From the NCBI GenBank assembly GCA_032622095.1, contig CP136063.1, positions 25,298,987-25,362,986 on the forward strand: a stretch of 64,000 bases of DNA. Direction: 5' to 3'. The notes under the pieces are model-generated. The model saw only the letters and a list, made by a program, of their open reading frames with translations, had not been told where the DNA came from and searched no databases. Shown one piece after another: positions 44,900 to 55,213 of this stretch (positions are counted from its first letter, which is position 1; every line of letters begins with the position of its first letter). A program made the position numbers and the translations under genes. This stretch comes from Siphonodentalium dalli. Taxonomy: Eukaryota > Mollusca > Scaphopoda > Gadilida > Siphonodentaliidae.

Positions 44900-45640
44900 T
44901 CCCAAATACCGTCCCATACCGTCCCAATACCGTCCCGTCCCATCGTCCCATTCTGCATTTTAGTCACTCCCAATTCCCGGGAATCTTCCTTTCACATTGA
45001 ATTCTCAGAATTGCAACTGGAACTTCAGGTGTTTACAAACTCAACAAACAACCAAATAAATATTCAAATTTTAATAAATCATACAATTCACAAATAAATA
45101 TGTAAACATACAGGAAATGTGTGCCAACAGAAGCATGTTACTGAGAAGAGATAGAAAACCACGTGTGTTATGAAATTGAAAATTGCCGTCTTCGCTCTCG
45201 CGATGGTCATCTTCAACAACTTTGCATTAAGTTTTCCCATAAAAAACGTTTTTCAAGGTAAATAATTTTACAAATTGCTATAATTTCGACACCGTCAGGT
45301 GACTTTTTACCCCTTCTCATCAACATTTTTGGCGATTTTCGTATGCATAAAAACGGAATAGAGTCCGACCCTTATGCAAATAAACGATTAAAAAATAGTC
45401 TTTTTATGAGAAAATGGTTTGGTGCATGCATATTGTATGCAGATAGCCGAAATATGCATTTAAACGATATGCAATTAACTGAAATTGACTGTAGTACCAA
45501 CGATAACCAATGACCTGATACAATGCTTTATAAACAAAGGGGCATCGGTAAGTTAGATATATAGTACCAACGATAACCAATGACCTGATACAATGCTTTA
45601 CAAACAAAGGGGCATCGGTAAGTTAGATATATAGTACCAA
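44900..45640. repeat. ~1.48-kb duplication, copy B
   Basis: It begins inside the CCGTCCC array, repeats AGTCACTCCCAATTCCCGGG and the whole flank of copy A, and ends with the GATAACCAATGACC tandem copies. At the point where copy A has the hAT terminus, copy B reads straight on (CAAACAAAGGGGCATCGG). Confidence 0.9.
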
Positions 45641-45874
45641 TAATATCAGTGCATACTATATCATCACATCCTGCAACTGTATACTACCCAACATGTAATA
45701 TGTACAGTACAGATTACCAAGCATCTCACCAATGACAGTTTGCTAAACATTGAACCATGTAAATCTCTCACCAGTTCCATTTACAAGGAATAGAACTTCA
45801 ATTTATAAATTTTGCCTTTTATGATTATATCATTGATTGTGTCTCTAAATTCCTTCATTCCATTTTACTTCCAG

Positions 45875-46090
45875 GCAACAGCTTACAGCTGTTTCTTTAA
45901 ATGTACGGATGTGCAAAGTGGACTAATCTCAGCTGGACTGAAAAGGATATGGAACATTATAAAGACCAGTAAACAGCGAGGAGATAACCTACATGTGGAT
46001 ATGGAGTCTGACATTGAATTTCGCCAGAATCCGGAACTGAAGATTAGGCCAAACAAACAAAATAATATGTTTCTCAAGTATCGCCGCGTC
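45875..46090 (+). pseudogene. Exon-like N-terminal fragment of a multicopy metazoan protein family
   Basis: After the acceptor ACTTCCAG the open frame reads SCFFKCTDVQSGLISAGL, KRIWNIIKTSKQRGDNL and so on. The pattern of aromatic/Lys, then KRI..I.K.SK.R.D.L, resembles the N-terminal segment of a large uncharacterised animal family. I believe the remnants at 49,951-50,655 are a later part of the same family. That link comes from memory of the family's motifs, not from alignment. The rest of the exon is ordinary in composition. There is no zinc-binding His/Cys downstream because the sequence leaves the frame. Confidence 0.35.
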
Positions 46091-46262
46091 CGCAAAATTC
46101 CCCCGCTGGCTACTTTTTATAGCTTACAACAAATAAAAATTTAAAAACATGCCGCCGCACAAAATCTTGGCGATGTCGATACCCGCAAACAACACGAATA
46201 AGCTCAAGTCGTCTCTGCCATCAATGCAAGGGCAGTAACTCTAAAATGAAAGCATTCCTTGC

Positions 46263-48611
46263 CGGTCCTACTAAACAACGAACACAAACGAACACAAACG
46301 AACATAAACGAACACAGGTCCAAAAAGCGGAATAGAAGGGTGAAATTTGGTTTGTGGGTGTGTGTGGGTCCACTCTATGTGTATGTGGTGTTATTTCCAA
46401 CTTTGATCACTTATTTTTTGAGTTATTAGCATTATTTGAATACAAAGCTACTAAACAACGAACACAAACGAACATAAGATTAGCCGTTTTGCAAAGGTGT
46501 TAATTAACTAGGGCTTACTCTTTGCACATCTGTGAGTTGTTTTTACTGCAATGTGATTGTCAGTTTTGTCACTGATGGCAATAAAACACGGGAAACATCA
46601 GAGGTCGGCGTTTTAATGCATATCTAACAAAACATTTGAGTTGCTCTTTTTATCGACCTTATAAATCGTCGTGTGAGAATCAGATGGTTCTATCCAACAT
46701 TAATCATTTTGTTGGGAAATCGATGTTGAAATTTCGAGACGGGAATTACCAAGTAAATCGTTTTCAGTGTGTGTCGTCATGTTTCAAAATGTTAAAGCTA
46801 ACTAAAATATTATTATATCCGAAGTCTCAGTTCTAGAAACTCGCCAGTTTTATAATAAAAGACACTACGAAAAATGTGTTTAGAGATAGAACCCTTTTGC
46901 TTACGAAACCATCGTCTCGCTTCCGGATCAGAGTGCACATGGAGATAGAACTCTCTAGCCTGAATTTTTCCTCCATTTTAAGTAGTAGGCCTATGTGGTT
47001 AAATTCGACAGCATGCAGTTAATCAAGAAATATGTTGTATTTTCTCTCGCGGTTTGTGAGGGGATTGTGTTAGAGTATATGAGCGAGTGGTCACTATTCT
47101 TTGCCATTTTGGGAAACGAATGGTTGTCTCTTTCAATTTAATGGGTAAGAATGCATATATATAGGCCTTAAAATGGCGTGACGCGAAGAATAACTTCTCA
47201 CATTTTCCAGGCTCACAAGCATTCACGCACCATGGAAATGAACGAAACAATAATTTCCAATCAATCGATTATTTATATTATTCTGTCTTACTGTAAAATG
47301 TTTGTCAAATGTTTAAATATGTTATTATTTTGATTGGAATAAAATATGTTTACACTAAACATATAATATTATATTTCAACTGCAAAAACCTCAAAGGAAT
47401 AGGAACAAAAATAGGTTTGGAGCTATGTCTCGCGCACAGTATCAGACAAGCCTGGGGAAAGGTTAGGTGCACTCTAAACTAGTATTTATTATTTTCCGAA
47501 GAAGGAGCGAATATTTTCGGTAGATACACGTAACAGAATCTCCCTAATAACCAATTTCACCAAAAACAAAAACATGAAAGCCAGACTGGTTCCATCCTTT
47601 GGATTTTCGAAGGAACAACTCAGTTAATAACTAACGTTGAGGTATTTTGATAATGCTTTGGTTCACCATCTGGTAGACTGCTGGTCGCATTGATTTGTTC
47701 TCCAACAACACAATATTCTAAAGATGGTTTCTCGGTTATAGTTATTACTGTGGACGGGTACATGAGACATCTATATATAGTTCCATGCCCACAAAATATG
47801 ATCGATCAACAAACGAAAAAGGTCCGAAACATAATACATATACATGTATACGTGTGGTCTGAGATATTCTCGCTACACCAATTCAAATCAGAAAACAACT
47901 GCGCTTCCGCATTGCGGAAAGAGGCAAAACAGACACAAGTCTGGCGAACTGTCATCTCCATTATAAAACACAACAACCGATCGAACTACATAAATTTTGT
48001 TCAACTTCATGTCGCTGCAATTCGATGTCTAAACTACGACGGGACTGACCTTACCTGTAGTATCTTAAGATGGAAGTTGAACAAATTTGATGTGCAACTT
48101 TTTCGACTGATAAAAATAACGAACATAATATCCTCTATCGAGGAGAAGTGGAAAATCAAACGACGAAATTAAACTTAGAAAGAACCATATGTATGTGTGG
48201 CTATGTGCGAAACAATAGTTCGTACTTCGGATCACATTCATACATGAATTCATACATACTGCCGACCTCTGATGTTTCCCGTGTTTTTATTGCCATCAGT
48301 GACAAAACTGACAATCACCTTGCAGTAAAAACAACTCACAGATGTGCAATTAACAAGGAGACAGAGTAAGCCGTAGTTAATTAACACCTTTGCAGTGTGG
48401 CTAATCTTATGTTCGTTTGTGTTCGTTGTTTAGTAGTTTTGTATTCAAATAATGCTAATAACTCAAAAAATAAGTGATCAAAGTTGGAAATAACACCACA
48501 TACACATAGAGTGGACCCACACGCAACCACAAACAAAATTTCACCCTTCTATTCCGCTTTTTGGACCTGTGTTCGTTTATGTTCGTTTGTGTTCGTTGTT
48601 TAGTAGGACCC
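46263..48611. mobile_element. CGGTCCTAC-type TIR element, copy 2 (complete, 2,349 bp)
   Basis: It starts CGGTCCTACTAAACAACG and ends CGTTGTTTAGTAGGACCC. TTCCTTGC lies directly outside on both sides (46,255-46,262 and 48,612-48,619), a perfect 8-bp duplication. The inverted arms are about 350 bp long, with CGAACACAAA arrays and CGACCTCTGATGTTTCCC. The central ~1.6 kb differs from copy 1, and its 160-codon frame at 47,690-48,172 has no domain. It sits between fragments of one protein family at 45,875 and 49,951. Confidence 0.92.
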
Positions 48612-49950
48612 TTCCTTGCGTGCTCCGAATTGCCAATCGAGTTCACCCGTAACGCGCCAGCGAACACGCGGTAAACAAATAACCAGCATGGCGCTGATAA
48701 GTATGTGTCAGAAGGGGACTTAAATTTGTTTGTCCCTGCACAATTACGGAAATTAATTCGTCTGACAACATTTCCCGACGCGGCAATGTGTTCATAGAGA
48801 ACCACTGTGAAACTATTGCTGATTGTGATGTGTATATTAGTGGGATTTCTGTTGGAAAGTCTCAGGATTCACAGGACTTTCAGTTTGTTTGCCAGAATCT
48901 AAATTCGGTCCAGGTTGCAGATATATTCGGCTGCTATTTGCGGATTACATTGGAAGATGCCACACCAGTGTCTGTTGAAAACGGTGGGGAAAAATGCATT
49001 TTCTGTTCTCATGGACTCAAACAATAAAACTGTTTTAATACCCAATTTCAAAACAAACAACAACAGCAAGGACGAAATGATACAAAAATTCATCAATTTC
49101 CTTGAAGATAAACTAAGAGATGTTGTCACATTCCGGATGGACTTCAAATTTTTCTTGGATACAATGATCCCAGAAAAAGTAAACACAAACTGCCGGTGCT
49201 TGAACTCTCAAAAATGTTAGAATATTCTGTCCAACTTGTTGCTGTAATGGAACAACCCTTCACACAAAAACCAAATTGGTGAGGCGTAAAGGATCTCCTG
49301 AATAAGCTTGTGAATAAGGTAGACTGGATATGTTTTAAACCAAAATATTCTTGTTATTGTTAAACATCTGTTATTTCTGCAATAAATTTTAATGCTATAA
49401 ATGAGAGATCTTCTTATTTTAATACAGCATCCATAGGGTACATAACTTTGCATATATATAAAATAAACAACTTCATTTTCCAACAACATATGAAAACAGA
49501 TCATGATCATGAACAAACAAGGTAAATATACATTACACACCATGTTACGATTACGAACAGCCAAACCTCGTCTTAAGTCAATCTTTAATCATAAAAGCAT
49601 GCCTGCCCATCATTTTTATACCTAAAAATTCAGCATAAAAAACCTGCCTGCCGGTAAAATTCAGCCCAAAAAATAAAAATAAAAATCTGCCTGCCTGCTG
49701 GGTTTTTTTGAAAAAAAACTTGAGAAACACAATATTTTTTTTGTGTGGCCTTAGCTGCCACAAAAATTGTGTAATTACAACAAACAGAGTAGTCTTTCAG
49801 AATGTTTATTATGTGTTTTTCTCGCAACATGACACCCATAGCTATCTGTAATGGTGTTAATCGGTTGGTCACACAGTATGAAATTATGTTCCCAATGAGT
49901 AAAGACGGTAGTGAATAATTATCCAAAATGGAAGAAAATCTACACATGGA
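48612..49950 (+). other. Region with exon-like frames, unrecognised
   Basis: 48,788-49,027 encodes CETIADCDVYISGISVGK and FQFVCQNLNSVQVADIFGCY. After a +1 change, VLMDSNNKTVLIPNFK and FINFLEDKLRDVVTFRMDF follow to 49,220. Composition looks like protein, and the neighbouring family remnants suggest it could be a middle part of the same old gene. From 49,220 to 49,950 I see only AT-rich sequence with LINE-like tails at most. Confidence 0.35.
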
Positions 49951-50655
49951 ATGGCAATCATCATCACGCAAGCAGGCAGTAATTACGGCCAGCAAAATGT
50001 TAATCCTGGTCAAGTCAACTTACCGCACCTGAAGAAAAGTGAAACGTCTCAACCAATTTATCGGGATATACCGACATCAGTTTATGAAGGACCAAAGAAA
50101 CCACCAATGCCGGCATCAGCTTGCAAGAAATCTGCGATATCATTGAAGCTAATGTGCGAACAAACATTGTCAGTGCTTAGAACAAAGCAACTGGATTTCC
50201 AATTCCTTCGTGCCATTGTCAACATTCTAGATACACCAGAATATGGTGGCTATAACCCACGGTTACTGCGCGAGGAAGGAAAGGCGAGTCAACCAAAGAC
50301 AAATGTCAGCTACAGACCACTGATTGACATGAAACCCAACAATCACAGCACAATGCTGACTGTCATGCAAGAATGTCAAAATCTCAAATAAATGCGGACA
50401 AGTTTTTACAGTTTCAACCAATGACCAATGTTTATATAAGTATGCAGTTGACGTGAGTTGGGTGTATCCAAATCGGTTTTAAAATTTTGTGAATAGGCTA
50501 GGCGGAATGCACCTTCTGATGAGCTTTGTTGATTGTGTCGGTAATCTGATGGCTGGCAGCGGAATGGAGGAGATCTTGTCTTCTGTTTTTGGTGGTGTAC
50601 CCAAGATGCTCGTTGGCAAAAACTTTCCACAAAATGTGACTTTTAACTGAGGAAT
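49951..50655 (+). pseudogene. Multicopy metazoan protein-family remnant (GYN / RLGGMH / LMAGSG)
   Basis: The frame from 49,951 to 50,391 ends with GGYNPRLLREEG, VSYRPLIDMKPNNHSTM and LTVMQECQNLK. After a frame change, the next bases encode YAVDVSWVYPNRF, NRLGGMHLLMSFVDCVG, LMAGSGMEEILSS and GVPKMLVGKNFPQNV to about 50,640. I recall this motif order from a very large family of uncharacterised proteins in cnidarians, molluscs and fish. Its function is unknown to me and its copy number suggests mobile origin. This copy has at least two frame changes and is cut by the hAT terminus at 50,664. Confidence 0.55.
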
Positions 50656-50663
50656 GCATTAGA

Positions 50664-52084
50664 CAGGGTTCCCGCGGGTCCTTGAAACCCTTAAATTCCA
50701 GTACCAGCCCTTGAAAACCCTTGAATGTGAACCTAATATATAAACACAAGATAGAAGGTATACACCAGGTTATAACGCAATGCGAACACACGATGTCAAC
50801 TTGCATAGAGACATACGGAACACAGTGACCTAACGACCTGTGACCAACTGACATAGAATGTAAATAGTGGCTATTACGCGCTATGAATTTCACACTGTTA
50901 ACAGTAGTAACAATCGATCGAGTAATTATGTATTGCTCATTGTGATTGGTCAATGACTATCCCCTCCAGCTATTAACAAATCAAATTGCACGTAACATAT
51001 CCGAAGTCGGCTGAAAACACAGCGTGTCACCAATGCTCGAAATAGAAATATGACAGGAGGGAAATACAAATTCAATAATAAATGGCTCTCAAATCAAGAG
51101 TATTCTGCATGGCTACGCGCAGTAGCCGACAACAAACACAATGCAAGGTGCTTATTCTGTCAAACGAATATAGACCTCTCTGTCATGGGGGAGCATGCCA
51201 TTAAAAGTCATACTAAAAGTGACAAGCATAAAAAAGCCGTCAGAGAAAGGGGGAACTTAATAACCATTTCTTCTGCCTTGAATTCCACTGCCAGCTCAGA
51301 CCAACAACAACAACAAGAGCAGCGCAATACTAGTACTACCCAACCTGTAACTATTAGCACTGTGTCGTCCCTGGTGACCAGCAGCGATGTACTCAAGGTT
51401 GAACTTTTGTGGTGTGCAAACATGTGTGCAAGTCATTACAGCTACAACAGCTGTTCAACTGTATCTAAAGTATTTCATCAAATGTTTCCTGATAGACAAA
51501 TAGCTAGGCAGCTGAGTTTAGGGGAAAACAAATCGATGTATTGAACTGTGTTTGGTCTTGGTGCATATTACCAGAATATTACTCTGGACAATATAAAATC
51601 TTCAAACATGAACTATATTGTCCTTATGTTTGATGAGTCCCACAACAGGTCATTAGAAAAGAAACAGCTAGATGTGTATATAAGATACTGGGACGTCACA
51701 ATCAGTGTGAAAACAGTATATTTCAACTCGGAATTTCTAGGGCATGGACGCGCCGATCACTTACTGCCTGTCTTGTTGTCAAAAATCGAAAAGGTGGATG
51801 CCTTCCATAAAATGATTCAACTATCAATGGACGGGCCCAATGTGAACTGGAAGGTATGGGAGTTGATGCTGTCAACCATAGCTGATAAATCTGAAAATTC
51901 GAAGCTTCTGAATGTTGGAAGTTGTGGTTTACATACTGTCCATAACTCGTTTAAGAACGGTTTCGCCAATGATAGTGTTGCAAAAGTCTTGAAATCTTTG
52001 TTCTGGCTTTTTAAAGGTGCACCAGCTCGATGGGATGACTATATTCATCAATATGTTTACAGACGGCAACATATATCTTGTTGA
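50664..52084 (+). pseudogene. hAT-family transposase with BED finger (one in-frame stop, 3' truncated)
   Basis: Terminus CAGGGTTCCCGCGGG at 50,664, then CCTTGAAACCC repeats. The ATG at 51,050 begins MTGGKYKFNNKWLS. A BED-type zinc finger follows: CLFCQTN, then HAIKSHTKSDKH (C2HC/H2 ligands intact). After a Q/T/S-rich linker, LLWCANMCASHYSYNSC and FPDRQIARQLSLGENK lead to TGA at 51,542-51,544. The same frame continues with FGLGAYYQNIT, VLMFDESHNR (probable first catalytic Asp), LDVYIRYWD, SMDGPNVNWK, NVGSCGLHTVHNSFK and KGAPARWDDY. The match to a common animal hAT/ZBED transposase family is by recalled motif order. The frame leaves the family after about 52,065, so the C-terminal dimerisation part and right terminus are missing. 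Confidence 0.8.
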
Positions 52085-52119
52085 AAGTCACGAATATGAT
52101 TGAATGTGGCAAGTTCGCA

Positions 52120-52290
52120 GGGGAAAGTGTGTCTGGCTAAACACAGTGTGTGGTTTTTGTCCTGATGAAGTGAAGTCGGTTGTATAGGGATCTGAATATA
52201 ACATTGTTCAACATCCAAACTCTTATCAAACTCAGAGAATGGAATGAACTTGCTCAAGTTCCATCTTTCTGAGTAAGCCGAAAAAAAGTG
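52120..52290 (+). pseudogene. Paralogue of the 24,533-24,720 fragment
   Basis: GGGAAAGTGTGTCTGGCTAA, GTTTTTGTCCTGATGAA, GGGATCTGAATA and GAACTTGCTCAAGTTCC align in order with 24,540-24,705. It is more broken in frame than its partner. Confidence 0.5.
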
Positions 52291-53045
52291 ACTGATCATT
52301 TTGAGGCTCTGATATAAGGCTCTGTTGAATGTGTCGCCAACAGGCAGATTAAGGGAGATAACCCAGCCTAGTTGCTGAATAAGGCTCTGATGTATGTTTC
52401 GCCAACAGGCAGATTAAGGGAGATAACACAGTCTGGTTGCTGAATGGAGCTCTGATGTATGTGTCGTCGATAGACAGATTAAGAGAGATAACCCAGCATG
52501 GTCACTGAATAAGATACTGATCTATGTGTTGTCACAAGCAGATTAAGGGAGATAACAGGCCTCGTTTTTTTAAATAAGACTCTGATGTATGTGTTGTCCA
52601 CAGGTGGATTAAGGGAGATAACCCAGTCTGGTTTTTAAATAGGGCTCTGATGTATGTGTCGTCCACAGGCAGATTAAGGGAGATAACCCAGCCTAGTTGC
52701 TGAATAAGGCTCTGATGTATGTTTCGCCAACAGGCAGATTAAGGGAGATAACACAGTCTGGTTGCTGAATGGAGCTCTGATGTATGTGTCGTCAATAGAC
52801 AGATTAAGAGAGATAACCCAGCATGGTCACTGAATAAGATACTGATCTATGTGTTGTCACAAGCAGATTAAGGGAGATAACAGGCCTCGTTTTTTAAAAT
52901 AAGACTCTGATGTATGTGTTGTCCACAGGTGGATTAAGGGAGATAACCCAGTCTGGTTTTTAAATAAGGCTCTGATGTATGTGTCGTCCACAGGCAGATT
53001 AAGGGAGATAACCCAGCCTGGTTGTTACTAGCAGACACTCTATAC
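52290..53045. repeat. AAGGGAGATAAC tandem array (~65-bp units, about 12 copies)
   Basis: Units contain CAGATTAAGGGAGATAACCC, AGTCTGGTT, GGCTCTGATGTATGTGTC and GTCCACAGG. A block of five or six units is itself duplicated: 52,310-52,660 reads like 52,665-53,010. Downstream sequence GTTACTAGCAGACACTCTAT is shared with 18,420. Confidence 0.95.
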
Positions 53046-53319
53046 ATTAAAGTCTTAATTCTGCATCTCAGTTCATTCATGGATCAAAATGCACATCACA
53101 GGGAAACCTCAAACTTTAGTTTGTAGATCACATGAAAACCTCAGCCTCTAGTTCATACATCACTTGAAAACCTCAACCTTTAGTTTATAGATCACATGAA
53201 AACCTCAACCTCTAGTTTGTACTAAATAATCACACACAGAACATATGTTGTGCTGCGTCAGCATTTGTGGAACTCTTGGTTGACTCATGTTAATACTCTT
53301 AACCAAATTTCTCATTAAT
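53046..53319. repeat. Short degenerate repeats of CACATGAAAACCTCAACC
   Basis: Three or four degenerate copies (about 28-30 bp) between 53,085 and 53,220, then spacer. Confidence 0.6.
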
Positions 53320-53885
53320 TGTCACCAATGGTATGGCTCTCTGTCACCAATGGTAGGGCTCGTTGTCACCAATGGTATGGCTCTCTGTCACCAATGGTAG
53401 GGCCCCATCAATGTACCAGTAGTTACACCTCCCAATCCATTAATTGGTAGGACTCGCTGTCACAAACGGTTGGGCTCCATCAATGTACCAGTAGTTACAA
53501 CTCCCCATCCATTAATTGTCACCAAAGGTAGGCCTCGCTGTCACCAATGTTTGGGCTCTTTATCACCACTGGTTGGGCTCGCTGTCACCACTCGTAGGGC
53601 TCCATCAATGTATCAGTAGTTACACATTCCCATCCATTAATTGTCACCACTGGTAAGGCTCTCTGTCACCAATGGTAGGGCTCGCTGTCACCACTGGTAG
53701 GGCTCCATCAATGTACCAGTAGTTACACATTCACATCCATTAATTGTCACCACTGGTAAGGCTCGCTGTCACCAATGTTTGGGCTCGCTGTCACCACTGG
53801 TAGGGCTCCATCAATGTACCAGTTGTTACAATTCCCCATCCATTAATTGTCACCAAAGGTAGGGCTCGCTGTCACCAAAAGGTCT
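53320..53885. repeat. Nested tandem array of GTCACCAATGGTAGGGCTC
   Basis: Short ~25-bp words (GTCACCA.TGGTAGGGCTCGCT) alternate with longer ~110-bp blocks carrying CATCAATGTACCAGTAGTTA and CCATCCATTAATT. Confidence 0.9.
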
Positions 53886-54035
53886 TCAAAACAGTTGTTT
53901 AAATGGGTATTGTAGGGTTTCATCTTTCTAAATTTTGATAAAGATCCCCTGTTTGAAGGGATGAGACCTTATCTTCTATACAGTGTTCTATAGAGAAATG
54001 TTTTAAGGTTCTAATTTGAAAGAATATTATTCAGA

Positions 54036-54138
54036 ACAGACATGCTGCCATGAGACCGAAGGTCGAGGCGAGGTATTGGTGTCGTGCTGGTTTGGATAGG
54101 GTTGAGTTCAGGCTGAAGTACATATCGGATCACAAAGG
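54036..54138 (+). pseudogene. Exon-like fragment (possible)
   Basis: The open stretch HAAMRPKVEARYWCRAGLD, RVEFRLKYISDHK ends at a GTGAGG donor-like site at 54,139. It precedes another exon-like piece at 54,484, but the simple join of the two is not in frame. No family is assigned. Confidence 0.3.
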
Positions 54139-54483
54139 TGAGGATTGTTTGCAGTGCATTCTAGCAAATATTTCATCTGTTGATTTAATTTTTGTTTCTA
54201 ACATATTGTATCAATAATGATTATTATTATATAACTTACTCTAAAGCACTTCAATTAATTGCTGGCTTCTGATTGGATAAAAGATAAAATTTCTGACAGA
54301 TTAACCACCATAAACCTGTCGTAAATTTGCGAATGTCAAGACCACCAGTAGTAATCACTCTCAGGCTTTGCATATTAGAGCTAGCTAGAGCTTTATTAAT
54401 ATCAAGAATTTGTTTCTTTTATATTATGCTCACATCATCCATGCACATGTATCATTAATCCATATTCTTTTGTCGTTTTGCAG

Positions 54484-54682
54484 TCTGGCAATGCCGCTCA
54501 TGAACAAGATTTTGAAGATGCGGAAAGCATTCAAATCCATATTACAGCCATGGATACAGAATGTGGAAAAAATAGACCAAATCTGTCATATGTTAAAGAG
54601 AAAATGTCAAAAACAAGAAGCATCTGAAGCATACCACAGAGGAATCGATTGAAAAATTCCCAGCTCTGAAGGTTCCAGAAAT
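54484..54682 (+). pseudogene. Exon-like fragment ending at a transposon-hit splice donor
   Basis: Acceptor TCGTTTTGCAG, then SGNAAHEQDFEDAESIQIHI and NRPNLSYVKEKMSKTRSI to a stop. One frame over it continues TTEESIEKFPALKVPEM up to GGTATGTT. The order of a coiled linker, basic K..R and then FPAL resembles a recurrent module in uncharacterised animal proteins, but I cannot name the family. One frameshift is needed, so it is not functional as written. A palindromic element sits directly at the donor. Confidence 0.4.
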
Positions 54683-54690
54683 GGTATGTT

Positions 54691-54937
54691 CAAGCCTTGA
54701 AATAGGGTGTCTGTCATTTGCAGAATGAGGTCCCCAGAGGGTGAATTTAGTGATAGCATAGCGGGCTAGCATCACCAAATTCACCCTCTGGGAACCTCAT
54801 TCTGCTGAGGTGTAAGCAGAATGAGGTCCCCAGAGGGTTAATTTGGTGATGCTAGCCCGCTATGCGGGGTAGCATCACTAAATTCACCCTCTGGGGACCT
54901 CATTCTGCAAATGACAGACACACTATTTCAAGGCTTG
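54691..54937. mobile_element. Palindromic MITE (247 bp) with 8-bp TSD at a splice donor
   Basis: The ends are CAAGCCTTGAAATAG and CTATTTCAAGGCTTG. Flanks GGTATGTT at 54,683-54,690 and 54,938-54,945 are a perfect 8-bp duplication. The inside is two successive hairpins, each made of GCAGAATGAGGTCCCCAGAG and its complement with GCTAGC..GCGGG loops. Confidence 0.92.
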
Positions 54938-55144
54938 GGTATGTTCAGTTATCCCTACTCACAGGCATTCATGCAAACCCTTGAATGTGATTGATCACCT
55001 GACTTGTCCGTGATTAACCCTTTGAGAGCCACGGGCCGATCTCATCGGCCCTAAGCCTACAAAATAAGTCTGTTAAAGAATCTAAGAATAAATTATTAAA
55101 ATTGTAAAAAATTGTAAAAAAAATAAAAAAATAAAAATTGTTAG

Positions 55145-55213
55145 GCCAATGCATTCTCTTATATATGCGAGGCGACCTATGGTCGACTCGCATATATGAG
55201 AGAATGCATTGGC
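55145..55213. other. Strong hairpin (27-bp arms)
   Basis: GCCAATGCATTCTCTTATAT continues to GCGAG, then a 15-base centre containing CGACCTATGGTCG, then the complementary arm. One mismatch. I see no target duplication. Confidence 0.9.

Noticed and set aside
47690-48172. 160-codon protein inside the CGGTCCTAC element
   Set aside because: No motif or domain is visible, its end overlaps other frames near the inverted arm, and the related nested copy has no counterpart. It was not strong enough to call a transposase.
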